Positions 1 to 6,996 of a stretch of DNA of 64,000 bases are shown piece by piece. The stretch spans positions 1 through 64,000 of the forward strand of contig JAUMTX010000007.1 of NCBI GenBank assembly GCA_030530985.1, given 5' to 3'. A program made the position numbers and the translations under genes. Below the pieces are notes generated by a model. It had not been told where the DNA came from, did no database searches, and worked only from the letters and a program-made list of their open reading frames with translations. The first letter of the stretch is position 1; every line of letters starts with the position of its first letter. This stretch comes from Corynebacterium sp. GTDB taxonomy: Bacteria > Actinomycetota > Actinomycetes > Mycobacteriales > Mycobacteriaceae.

Positions 1-60
1 CTGCAGGAAGCAGTAGCGTAAGAATTAACCCCCAAAAAATGGGGACAGGTGCATAGTGCT

Positions 61-609
61 ATGAAGAAAAAGACGCTGGGCGCGCTCTTTGGCGCAGCAA
101 TGATGAGTGCCACTCTCCTCGCTGTACCGACTTCGGTACTTGCAGAGGAAACCACAGTCTCCACGGAAGCTACGAATGAGGAGACCACAAGTGAGGACAG
201 CACGCAGTACAAGACGCGGAAGCCTACTCCTTCGGAGATTCCCACCGGCAGTGAAAAGTGGTGGAATTTTGGTAGTTCCGTTATTGGCTCCTCCGGCAAC
301 CTTCTTGTGGACAACCCCTTTGCCGGTGAAGAAGATTCCTGGCTATTCCACCTCGTCACATTCCTGACCTCCTTGCCGATCATTGGTTGGTTCCGCGCCG
401 ATAGTGTGCGTGTGCGTACCCTACGTGGCGCCCTTGGTCCCTTCTGGACCGAGGAAGCTCGCACCTACTACTGCACCTCTAATGGTCAGTGGGAGGGTGA
501 AGGCGCCTTGCCGCCAAATGATGACGCCATGTTGCGCAAACAGCCTGACTGTAATGACGGCCGTGTAAGCACATGGTCCGAGCGCTGGAAGGTCATTACT
601 TCTTCCTAG
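61..609 (+). CDS. Secreted protein of unknown function (WNFGSS family, copy 1)
   Basis: A 182-residue exported protein. A Lys-rich start and hydrophobic stretch end in an Ala-rich cleavage region (VLAEE), a typical Sec signal peptide, followed by a Thr/Glu/Ser-rich linker. The mature domain holds WNFGSS, DSWLF, RTLRGALGPFW, two Cys about 25-30 residues apart and a C-terminal ITSS. The same motifs recur in the protein at 5793-6338, so the two are paralogues. I chose the ATG at 61 because ggggacagg lies about 11 bases upstream and it starts the signal peptide cleanly; an in-frame GTG at 49 would add four residues. I do not recognise the family. The two Cys could form a disulfide outside the cell (inference). 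A strong terminator follows. Confidence 0.8.
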   Translation: MKKKTLGALFGAAMMSATLLAVPTSVLAEETTVSTEATNEETTSEDSTQYKTRKPTPSEIPTGSEKWWNFGSSVIGSSGNLLVDNPFAGEEDSWLFHLVTFLTSLPIIGWFRADSVRVRTLRGALGPFWTEEARTYYCTSNGQWEGEGALPPNDDAMLRKQPDCNDGRVSTWSERWKVITSS

Positions 610-614
610 CTCAC

Positions 615-639
615 AACCCCGCCAACGGCGGGGTTTTTT
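615..639 (+). terminator. Rho-independent terminator after the WNFGSS gene
   Basis: A 7-bp perfect GC stem (617-623 with 627-633), extended by two A-T pairs, has a 3-base loop and is followed by six T. It begins a few bases after the stop codon at 609. Confidence 0.9.
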
Positions 640-718
640 GATCCTTTCCTGGGCTTTTAATGAAAAAATCGGACTTTTGGTTTAGCGGTAATGGCCGATG
701 GCACCCCTGGGGTAGGCT

Positions 719-1495
719 ATGACTATGGATGCACTCGCAAGTATTTCCCCAACCGGGTGGGCAATTATCCTCATTGGCGCTTTGGTTGCCGGATGGATTG
801 ATGCGGTGATCGGCGGTGGGGGACTGGTGCTGATACCACTCATTATGGCGGCCGCCCCGGGGCTTCCACCAGTGATGGCCTTGGCTAGCAATAAGTTCGC
901 GGCCTGCTTTGGCACCGCCTCTGCGGCCATAACTTTGAATAAGCGCCTGGGCTTTTCCCGAAAAAATCTCATTTATATACCCATCGCCCTTATTTTTTCA
1001 GCCTGCGGCGCGTTGCTTGCGAGCTCCATTAATAAAGAGGTTCTTCGCCCGGCAGTCATTGTGCTCCTACTCCTTGCGGGCCTCATTGTGGTTTTCAAGC
1101 CTGATTTTGGTAGTGCTGCAAGCCCTAAGCCAAAGCTCTGGTGGTGGACCTTACCGGCGGTGGGCCTGATCGCCTTTTATGATGGCTCCTTTGGCCCCGG
1201 TACCGGTATGTTCCTCATTATGGCTTTTACAGCCCTGACTGCCCAGGACTTTCTTCGTAGTGCCGCCACCGCCAAGCTTATTAATACCTGCACCAATGTG
1301 GGTGCGCTGGTGATGTTCATTATCCACGGGGATGTACTTTTCCCACTTGCCATTGCCGCCGCAGTGGCCAATATTATTGGCGCCCAGTTGGGGTCGCGTA
1401 CGGTGCTTAAGAGTGGCCCAACCTTTATCCGTTATGCGCTTCTTACTCTTGTTGTGGTTATGTGTTGCTATCTGGGATGGCAGCAGCTGGCATAA
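719..1495 (+). CDS. TSUP-family (TauE/SafE, YfcA-like) membrane transporter
   Basis: A 258-residue polytopic membrane protein. It has the two-fold repeat of the TSUP (DUF81) family: an N-terminal GWIDAVIGGGGLVLIPLI segment and a second-half DGSFGPGTGMFLIMAF segment, each followed by hydrophobic helices. Members export or import sulfite, sulfoacetate or related organosulfur anions; this substrate cannot be told from sequence. The ATG at 719 follows ggggtagg. A second in-frame ATG at 725 lies 6 bases after a TAGGCT hexamer and could be a leaderless start. The gene stands alone, with a terminator upstream and a transposase remnant downstream. Confidence 0.85.
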   Translation: MTMDALASISPTGWAIILIGALVAGWIDAVIGGGGLVLIPLIMAAAPGLPPVMALASNKFAACFGTASAAITLNKRLGFSRKNLIYIPIALIFSACGALLASSINKEVLRPAVIVLLLLAGLIVVFKPDFGSAASPKPKLWWWTLPAVGLIAFYDGSFGPGTGMFLIMAFTALTAQDFLRSAATAKLINTCTNVGALVMFIIHGDVLFPLAIAAAVANIIGAQLGSRTVLKSGPTFIRYALLTLVVVMCCYLGWQQLA

Positions 1496-1584
1496 AAAAG
1501 GGGTATAGGCAATGACTGTGTTGATGGGTAGCTAGTCAAAAGTAATGGTGCGATTGCGTTTAGTATGGGATTGCGCTTGTTGTT

Positions 1585-2040
1585 TTAGTTGGTTGTGTCG
1601 TTGCTGTTGAGGCACTGTTCTAGCTCATCGCGGGTTGGTGTGGCTTTGAGGAATATCTCTGCCTGGTCTGGTAGCTGTGTGGGTGTGAGCGTTTTGGTAC
1701 GCTTATAGCAGTACCAGCACACGGTTTGGAGTTGCTTGTATAGGTCGAATCCCCGGTGATGTTCAAGTACCCCTCGGATTTGTCTATTCTGGTTCTCTAT
1801 GGCGTTGTTTGTTTTTGGTACGTCAGGGATCTTGTTCTTCTGGTTCAAATAGGTGAACAAGGTCCCGTTTTCTATGAGCCTGCGCAGTGTGTTGCGTTTC
1901 GGGCTATAGGAAGAGATGTGTTGATGATTTGCCACCATCTCCGCAGTTGGATGCCGGTTTTCTAAGCCTTTAAAAAGGTGTTGGAGACCATGATAGGCAG
2001 TTGTTTCAAGCCCAGGTCTTTACCCTTCTTCTTGGTACCA
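1585..2040 (-). pseudogene. Decayed transposase, C-terminal part (IS1249/IS256-like)
   Basis: The readable 117-residue stretch (1585-1938) contains LFTYLNQ, a PKTNNAIENQNRQIRGVLEHHRG block and a WYCYKR motif, the C-terminal pattern of IS1249-like transposases in the IS256 group. Homology seems to continue upstream in the same frame (ENRHPTAEMVANHQ), but further upstream the frame is broken by stops and the N-terminal catalytic part is missing. No terminal inverted repeats were found. I read it as a dead insertion-sequence fragment. Confidence 0.7.
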
Positions 2041-2520
2041 GACGGATGTGACAGAGACTCTAGTGAACGTGAACAGTTCCAGCTATTTTATATGCCGCAG
2101 TTGCGTAAGTTCTTGCTATAGCAACAGGCCTACCTGGTCGCATTGCTTGCTTGCCTGGCAGGAAGTATGCAAATTACCACCAACCAGGAAGAGCTAATCA
2201 CACGTACTACTCCTTAACTTAACTTTCCCCCTACCGACGCACCAACACACTTCTGCCTATAACCCTAAATTCCTACACAAAATAACGCTTTTATATCAGT
2301 GCAGTACAGAGTGTAAATAAAAGAAAGCCTTAAGATTATTCACATTAAAACCACAGTTTTGATTTCCCTTGACTCCTCAGTCTACCGCCTTTGTACTGCG
2401 CGGATGGGATAGAAAATTCGATAATGCTCGGAAGGTGGCATAAAAAATCTGTGATATATTGATGTGAGTGTTGTTGGAAACACTTGTATAACACAGACAC
2501 ATTGACGTGAAGGATTTCAA
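2041..2520. promoter_or_regulatory. Gene-free AT-rich stretch with a promoter and possible operator
   Basis: No coding region is visible in this 480-base stretch. Near its right end a TATAAC hexamer at 2487-2492 is a plausible -10 box for the two small secreted genes. Just before it, GTGTT-N6-AACAC at 2468-2483 is a perfect inverted repeat placed where a repressor or activator could bind. The ribosome binding site tgaagga lies at about 2507-2513. The regulator is unknown. Confidence 0.4.
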
Positions 2521-2739
2521 ATGAAGAAGCGTATTATGGCTGTTGCCATGGCTGCAGCCATGGGCACCACCGCTCTCGTTGCGCCACACGCAACCCCTGC
2601 AGCATCTGCAGCTACCGCCACCACCCTCAGCTCCGGTTCCAGCGGTGGCCCAGTTGGCTGGATCATCACCCTGGCTATCGACGTATTGATCTACAATGCG
2701 CTCGTCGATGCTGGCCTGCTCCGTTCTGTTCGTCGATAA
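2521..2739 (+). CDS. Very small secreted protein, 72 aa
   Basis: A Sec signal peptide (MKKR, hydrophobic core, Ala-rich cleavage region near residue 30) precedes a mature peptide of about 42 residues. That peptide has a Ser/Gly-rich start and one hydrophobic helix ending in NALVDAGLL and a basic tail (RSVRR). A good ribosome binding site (tgaagga) lies 7 bases before the ATG. It is followed 16 bases on by a second small exported protein with a related helix. The function is unknown. A membrane-active peptide, toxin or signalling peptide is possible, but nothing proves it. Confidence 0.75.
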   Translation: MKKRIMAVAMAAAMGTTALVAPHATPAASAATATTLSSGSSGGPVGWIITLAIDVLIYNALVDAGLLRSVRR

Positions 2740-2755
2740 GTTAAGGAAGATTACA

Positions 2756-3055
2756 ATGAAGCGTATTCTTGGTTCCGTTTGTGCTCTCGCCCTGACTTGC
2801 GGCGTTATTTCTGCACCACAGGCTCAGGCAGCTGAGCCACAGACCGCTGCTGTTTCCGTGGCTGATAATGGAGAAACTGCCGGCGCTCTCGCACTGAGCA
2901 CCGTGGTTGGTAGCTCTGCTGCCTTTACCATTGGCTTGATGATTGCATTCAGCACTATTCCAATCTTCATCGTGGTGAATGCATACCACATGATGGTTGA
3001 TGCTGGTCAGATGCAGCCAATTCCAAACGAGCAGATTCCTGCTTTCATCCGCTAA
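2756..3055 (+). CDS. Small secreted hydrophobic protein, 99 aa
   Basis: The ATG at 2756 follows aaggaag by 6 bases and begins a clear signal peptide (MKRILGSVCALALTCGVIS, cleavage near AQAAE). The mature part of about 75 residues is dominated by a long hydrophobic segment (TIGLMIAFSTIPIFIVVNAY) and then MMVDAGQMQPIP. The VDAG motif after a hydrophobic helix also occurs in the 72-aa protein just upstream (ALVDAGLL), so the two look like diverged tandem duplicates in one operon. A terminator closes the operon. The family is not recognised. Confidence 0.75.
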   Translation: MKRILGSVCALALTCGVISAPQAQAAEPQTAAVSVADNGETAGALALSTVVGSSAAFTIGLMIAFSTIPIFIVVNAYHMMVDAGQMQPIPNEQIPAFIR

Positions 3056-3071
3056 TTCACGCGGACTCCAG

Positions 3072-3101
3072 GCGCACATCCTTCGGGGTGTGCGCTTTTT
3101 T
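3072..3101 (+). terminator. Rho-independent terminator of the small-secreted-protein operon
   Basis: gcgcaca (3072-3078) pairs with tgtgcgc (3089-3095) around a 10-base loop and is followed by six T. It ends where the convergent gene at 3100-3921 finishes. Confidence 0.85.
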
Positions 3102-3921
3102 AGCACCGTGGCAGGATAAGGTAGAGCTGCAGTGGCACCAACTGTGTATCCGCCAAAGGCAGGGGGACACAGCGCACCTTCGCCTTCACCATGGCACCAG
3201 TTACGGCCGGAATTTCAAATCGACCTAGGGAAATAGTGAAATTTTCGGCAGTTTCGGGCGCTGCCTCACCCAGCACAGCGGGCAGGGCCGCCTGAACGTC
3301 GGCAGTCTGCTCCGGGGCGGTGCCATAGGTATTGGCCACCGCAACCCAGCCATCACCATAGCTGGCGGTGATATTGGTATCCCCCTCATCAGACCAACCA
3401 AACTTTGTGCCACGCACACCCGGAATGGTCGCAGTGCCATAATCCTGCGGGTAGCCATCGGCCGCCACCGCAGCAGCATGTTCCATGCCCCAGCGCAGCG
3501 GGGCAGCCAGCGGATCCTGGCGGATAATCTGCATCATGCGGGCCATGTCCAGCGCAGTGGTGGTCGCCCACCCCCAGGAGCGCCCACGGCTCGTGCCGGT
3601 CAAACCCCACTCGCGGGCCACAGTATCAATGGCCTGAGGGTAGCGGCGATCAAAAACCCCAGCCCAATAATCAGAGGACACCGCAATCATCGGCTCCACC
3701 TGGGTCTTTTCCGCCTCAGTGCCATGGGTAAGAACATAATAGCCAAGCAGCAACTTGGATTGCGACTGGGTGGGGATGCGTTCCGCTGGATTGCCGTAGC
3801 TCACCACGGTGCCATCATCATAGGCCATATAGAAAATAGTGCGTGCAGGAACCTGCGCTGCAGCCGGGGCCGCCAGCCCAAGAATCATCGCTAAAGCAAG
3901 AAAGACCGCACGCATTGTCAT
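3100..3921 (-). CDS. Exported serine hydrolase, D-Ala-D-Ala carboxypeptidase / beta-lactamase-like
   Basis: 273 residues with a signal peptide (cleavage near AAAQ, residues 20-23). The catalytic-type motifs of the penicillin-binding fold are present in order: SxxK as S53-Q-S-K56, a Ser-rich SSDYW segment where the SxN motif lies in the family, and KFG around residue 172, where family members have KTG or KSG. This suggests a peptidoglycan-directed acyl-serine enzyme acting outside the membrane, but the SxN motif is not clear-cut, so activity is uncertain. It is a single gene, divergent from the aminotransferase at 3954. Confidence 0.65.
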   Translation of the reverse strand: MTMRAVFLALAMILGLAAPAAAQVPARTIFYMAYDDGTVVSYGNPAERIPTQSQSKLLLGYYVLTHGTEAEKTQVEPMIAVSSDYWAGVFDRRYPQAIDTVAREWGLTGTSRGRSWGWATTTALDMARMMQIIRQDPLAAPLRWGMEHAAAVAADGYPQDYGTATIPGVRGTKFGWSDEGDTNITASYGDGWVAVANTYGTAPEQTADVQAALPAVLGEAAPETAENFTISLGRFEIPAVTGAMVKAKVRCVPLPLADTQLVPLQLYLILPRC

Positions 3922-3941
3922 GGACTTATCGTATCAAAGAG

Positions 3942-3953
3942 TATGCTTAGGTC
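3942..3953 (+). promoter_or_regulatory. -10 box for a leaderless transcript
   Basis: TATGCT at 3942-3947 lies 6 bases before the ATG at 3954, so transcription would begin at the start codon itself. No ribosome binding site is visible. The same spacing is seen before many genes in this window. Confidence 0.5.
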
Positions 3954-5039
3954 ATGGTGGCCGAAACAATTTTTTCAACAATGACCCGAATCGCCCAGCA
4001 GACAGGCGCAATTAACCTTGGACAGGGTTTCCCTAATGAGCAAGGCCCGGCAAGCATGCTGGCCCGCGCCCAGGAGGAGATTGCTTCGGGGAATAATCAG
4101 TACGCGCCGGGCCGTGGTTTTGAGGTGCTTAGGCAGGCGGTGGCCGCAGATCGTGGTGGCTTTTATACCCCGGATGAGGTGCTGATTACTGTGGGTGCCA
4201 CGGAGGGTTTGGCCGCAACCATCCTCGCTTTGACCAGCCCGGGCGATGAGGTCATTCTCATTGAGCCGCACTATGATGCCTATGCGGCGGTGATTGCCAT
4301 GGCGGGCGCAACCATGATTCCTGTGCCCATGACCCCGGATTTCCGCCCGGATATTGCCGCGGTGGCAGCCGCTGTTGGCCCACGTACCCGCGCGATTCTG
4401 ATTAATACGCCGCATAATCCGACGGGCATTATGTTCACCCGCGAGGAGACTGAGGCCGTGGCGGAGATTGCCCGCCGCCACAATATTTTCGTGATTTCCG
4501 ATGAAGTCTATGAAAAATTCCCTTTTGATGGCCGCCAGCACATCCCAATTGCCACCCTGCCGGGCATGAAGGAGCGCACCATCACTATTTCATCCGCAGC
4601 CAAAATGTTGCGTTGCACCGGTTGGAAAACTGGTTGGGTCATGGCCACCCCTGAGCTTATCGACGCCATCGTCGAAGTCAAGCAATACCTCACCTTCGTG
4701 GGGGCGAGCCCCTTCCAACCAGCCATCGCCCAGGCCCTTATGGAGGAGCAGGCGTGGATTGGCCAGGCGGCCGCCAGCATGCAGAAGCGCCGTGACCTGC
4801 TGCGCCGGGCTTTGGAGGCTGCCGGCTACCCAACCTATGGTGCTGAGGGCGGCTATTTTATTCTTGCCGAATGCGATGTGGATGCGATGGTGGATAAGGG
4901 CATTGTGGGTATCCCTGTCTCGGCCTTTGTCTCCTCCGGGACGACGCGTTTTGATAATTTGGTGCGCTTTGCTTTGTGCCGAAGTGATGAGGATATTGCC
5001 AAGGCTGCCCGGATTTTGGCCCCGCAGCTGTTAAACTAG
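3954..5039 (+). CDS. PLP-dependent class I/II aminotransferase (DapC/kynurenine-aminotransferase-like)
   Basis: 361 residues with the fold-type I signature: INLGQGFPNE near the start, N155 in NTPHNPTG, D183-x-x-Y186 in ISDEVYE, and the Schiff-base lysine K217 in SSAAK, followed by GWKTGW. In Mycobacteriales such proteins are often annotated as N-succinyldiaminopimelate aminotransferase (DapC) or cysteine-S-conjugate lyase/kynurenine aminotransferase; the sequence cannot choose between them. The start is supported by a -10 hexamer 6 bases upstream. The secreted CAP protein begins 5 bases after the stop, so the two are probably co-transcribed. Confidence 0.8.
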   Translation: MVAETIFSTMTRIAQQTGAINLGQGFPNEQGPASMLARAQEEIASGNNQYAPGRGFEVLRQAVAADRGGFYTPDEVLITVGATEGLAATILALTSPGDEVILIEPHYDAYAAVIAMAGATMIPVPMTPDFRPDIAAVAAAVGPRTRAILINTPHNPTGIMFTREETEAVAEIARRHNIFVISDEVYEKFPFDGRQHIPIATLPGMKERTITISSAAKMLRCTGWKTGWVMATPELIDAIVEVKQYLTFVGASPFQPAIAQALMEEQAWIGQAAASMQKRRDLLRRALEAAGYPTYGAEGGYFILAECDVDAMVDKGIVGIPVSAFVSSGTTRFDNLVRFALCRSDEDIAKAARILAPQLLN

Positions 5040-5044
5040 CACCT

Positions 5045-5677
5045 ATGAAGGCTATAGTAGCGAGTTTTATTGCCGCCAATGCATTTGGTTCTTCTTTCCT
5101 GGGTTCCAGTGCAGATAATGAGCCGGCACAGGTCTATACGGAGTACCGTGCAGAGCAGAGCACCCCTGCGGAAAACACTACTGAGCCAAACCAACCAGCG
5201 GATACCACCCAGCCGACTCAATCGGCACAGCCTACTCAGCCTACCCAGCCGACGGAACCAACCCAGTTGGCTGCCAGCACGGTGGATGTGAATGCGCGTA
5301 TTGAAACGCTGACTACCGAGCAGCTTGTCCAGGGCATCACCCAGGAGATTAATCGGGTTCGTGCCGCCAATGGTCTTTCTACCTTGACGGTGGTGGAGAC
5401 CACCCAGAAGAATGCCCAGGCCTGGGCGGGCCGTGCAGCCCGCACAAATTCAACCGCGCATAGCACTGCGGGTACCTCGGCACGCCAGCAGAATAGTTCT
5501 GAGATTATTGCCCAGAACTATAAGACCCAAACCATCAAGGACATTATGGACAGCTGGTTGAATTCCGATCAGCACCGCCCACTGCTTCTCGCCACTAATA
5601 TTGACCGCTTTGGTGTGGGTGTTGCCACCAATGCCAATGGCTTTACCTACTCGGTAGTTCAGTTCCTGAAGAAGTAG
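5045..5677 (+). CDS. Secreted CAP/SCP-domain protein with a Pro/Thr/Gln linker
   Basis: 210 residues. A short hydrophobic N-terminus (possible signal peptide, residues 1-22) is followed by a low-complexity linker of TQP/TEP repeats (about residues 45-80). A CAP domain then runs to the end: LVQGITQEINRVRAANGL at its start, a central NSSEIIAQNY, then IMDSWLNSDQHRPLLL and FGVGVA. CAP proteins are extracellular; some bind lipids or act in envelope biogenesis. The normal first His (HN) motif is weak here. It is probably translated with the upstream aminotransferase (5-base gap), as no clear ribosome binding site is visible. Confidence 0.8.
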   Translation: MKAIVASFIAANAFGSSFLGSSADNEPAQVYTEYRAEQSTPAENTTEPNQPADTTQPTQSAQPTQPTQPTEPTQLAASTVDVNARIETLTTEQLVQGITQEINRVRAANGLSTLTVVETTQKNAQAWAGRAARTNSTAHSTAGTSARQQNSSEIIAQNYKTQTIKDIMDSWLNSDQHRPLLLATNIDRFGVGVATNANGFTYSVVQFLKK

Positions 5678-5690
5678 TGCTGCGTATGTG

Positions 5691-5743
5691 GCCAAGCATG
5701 GCGTGGGAATAAAGGCCGCTTTAATAATCACGCCATGCTTGGC
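5691..5743. repeat. Long perfect inverted repeat between convergent genes
   Basis: A 15-base arm (5691-5705) is perfectly complementary to 5729-5743 across a 23-base loop, whose ends can add a further imperfect stem. No T-run follows on either strand, so it is not a standard intrinsic terminator. It could be a bidirectional terminator of another kind or a repeat-element remnant. Confidence 0.6.
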
Positions 5744-5792
5744 TATCTATCGCCAGTGGTCTCACTGGGGCCTATTGATGTGTGCTGGTTGC

Positions 5793-6338
5793 TTAGGAGG
5801 AAGTTACCGTCCGCCACAACAGCTGGAAGCGCTCAATGAAGTGTGCGCTATAGCCGAGGTCACAACGCTTCCTGAGTTCTGCAAGCTCCTCATCACTCGG
5901 AACTGGAGTCCAGCCCTTGTAGTTCTCGGTATCGCAGACCAGCTTGCGCTGATCATCGGACCAGTATGAACCGAAGAGGCCACGGAGAACCTGCTCAGTC
6001 TTAGCCTTGTCTTTGAAAATCAAAGAGAAAGGCGTACTGGTGAAGATCTTGAGTGCTGCCTTCAGAAGCCAACTGTCCTGAGTGAAGTACACCAGATTGT
6101 CTTTGGAATACGAAGAGACCAGGGCACTACTTCCGAAATTCCATACGGCATCGGTGCTTAGGACATTGGGTCGTTTTTCGCCACTACCATCACGAAATTT
6201 TACGTTGTCCTCCGACTCTGTTTGAGTAGTGCTTTCTGTCTGCGTCTCATCAGCGATGGCCAGTGGGGTAGTAATACCACTGAATGCGAGCAGCGCAGCG
6301 CAGGTAAGAGACATATATTTGCGGTTGACGGCTTTCAT
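5793..6338 (-). CDS. Secreted protein of unknown function (WNFGSS family, copy 2)
   Basis: 181 residues from the ATG at 6338, which has a strong aggagg site 5-6 bases upstream. The signal peptide ends near AIADE and a Thr/Glu-rich linker follows. The mature domain matches the protein at 61-609: WNFGSS, DSWLL, LRGLFGSYW, a pair of Cys and a terminal TVTSS. The two genes are convergent and 5 kb apart, with different linkers, so the duplication is old. The role is unknown. The lack of transmembrane segments in the mature part suggests a soluble or wall-associated protein. Confidence 0.8.
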   Translation of the reverse strand: MKAVNRKYMSLTCAALLAFSGITTPLAIADETQTESTTQTESEDNVKFRDGSGEKRPNVLSTDAVWNFGSSALVSSYSKDNLVYFTQDSWLLKAALKIFTSTPFSLIFKDKAKTEQVLRGLFGSYWSDDQRKLVCDTENYKGWTPVPSDEELAELRKRCDLGYSAHFIERFQLLWRTVTSS

Positions 6339-6515
6339 GGCAATCCTCCTTATCGTATCCCGTGGGGGTGTGTGGAGTACGAGCAAACGAAACACACACT
6401 AATTAATTGAAATTTTAGCCCAGACAGTAGCTGTGAAGGCATGTACACGCGCTCCACGGTTGTTGCCGCTATCGGGAATAAAAGCTGGCTTGGTGCCGGC
6501 GTGTGTTTTACGGGG

Positions 6516-6689
6516 TTATTGCTTGTTTTTATTCCTATACTGGGTGGCGCAGGCTAGTACGATGACAAGGGCCAGAGCGCCCGCCATGCTGAAGAAAGAC
6601 TTCCCTGCGATGATGGACAATACCGCGAAGAATACGAGGCTGAGGAGGGCAAGGAGAACAGCCAGATCGCCGCGAGTCATGTTTTTCAT
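6516..6689 (-). CDS. Small membrane protein, 57 aa, next to a bacteriocin-like frame
   Basis: A short gene with a strong site (aggagg) about 8 bases before the ATG at 6689. The product starts MKNMTRGDLAVLLALLSLV, has two hydrophobic helices separated by AGKSFF, and ends in a basic tail (TQYRNKNKQ). It begins 12 bases after the stop of the glycine-rich frame at 6702-6925 and shares its strand, so both probably sit on one transcript. Size, topology and position fit a class II bacteriocin immunity or accessory protein. This is inference; no family was recognised. Confidence 0.6.
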   Translation of the reverse strand: MKNMTRGDLAVLLALLSLVFFAVLSIIAGKSFFSMAGALALVIVLACATQYRNKNKQ

Positions 6690-6701
6690 GGGTTATTCCT
6701 C

Positions 6702-6925
6702 CTAGCAAGTTTGAGAAGCGGCAATGAGTCCAAGGCCAAGAGCGCCGATACTGGTGCCGGCCACCAGGCCAGTGAGGTTACCGGGGCCAGGCACTGCGCT
6801 GCCCGAGATGAGTCCGACACTTGCGCCGGCGGCAGCGCCAGAAGCGATGCCCGCGGCAATACCAGCGGTGCAGCGACCCCAGTCATTCCAGCAGCTCGTG
6901 CTGTGGGTTGGGGTGCTCCTTTCAT
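6702..6925 (-). pseudogene. Class II bacteriocin-like glycine-rich peptide, start missing or frameshifted
   Basis: One frame of the minus strand (open from 6926 down to the TAG at 6702-6704) reads CWNDWGRCTAGIAAG, then GAAAGASVGL, SAVPGPGNLTGLVAG and a final QTC. Repeated GxxxG helix motifs, the WGRCTAGIAAG block, a central PGPG turn and a C-terminal Cys resemble class II bacteriocins of the double-glycine-leader type (the Bacteriocin_IIc pattern). No ATG, GTG or TTG lies in this frame. The only nearby ATG (6925) is in the adjacent frame, so adding one base, for example in the CCCC run just after it, would join start and body. The ATG overlaps an aaaggag sequence, so the real start is uncertain. 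Read as a one-base deletion, a sequencing error or a decayed gene. Confidence 0.5.
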
Positions 6926-6959
6926 TTTATTCGACCCGCGCCCGTTTAAGAATCTGATC

Positions 6960-6992
6960 AAAAAAGGAGCTGCTCATGTGAACAGCTCCTTT
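6960..6992 (-). terminator. Rho-independent terminator of the emb operon
   Basis: On the minus strand a 10-bp perfect stem (6983-6992 with 6963-6972) ends in six T. It lies just after the emb stop codon, so the small genes downstream on the same strand need their own promoter or read-through. Confidence 0.9.
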
Positions 6993-6996
6993 GGTT

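Noticed and set aside
6686..6961. 91-codon minus-strand frame overlapping the bacteriocin-like frame
   Set aside because: It uses the ATG at 6925 but yields no family features; the adjacent frame has the conserved bacteriocin-like motifs and better codon use.
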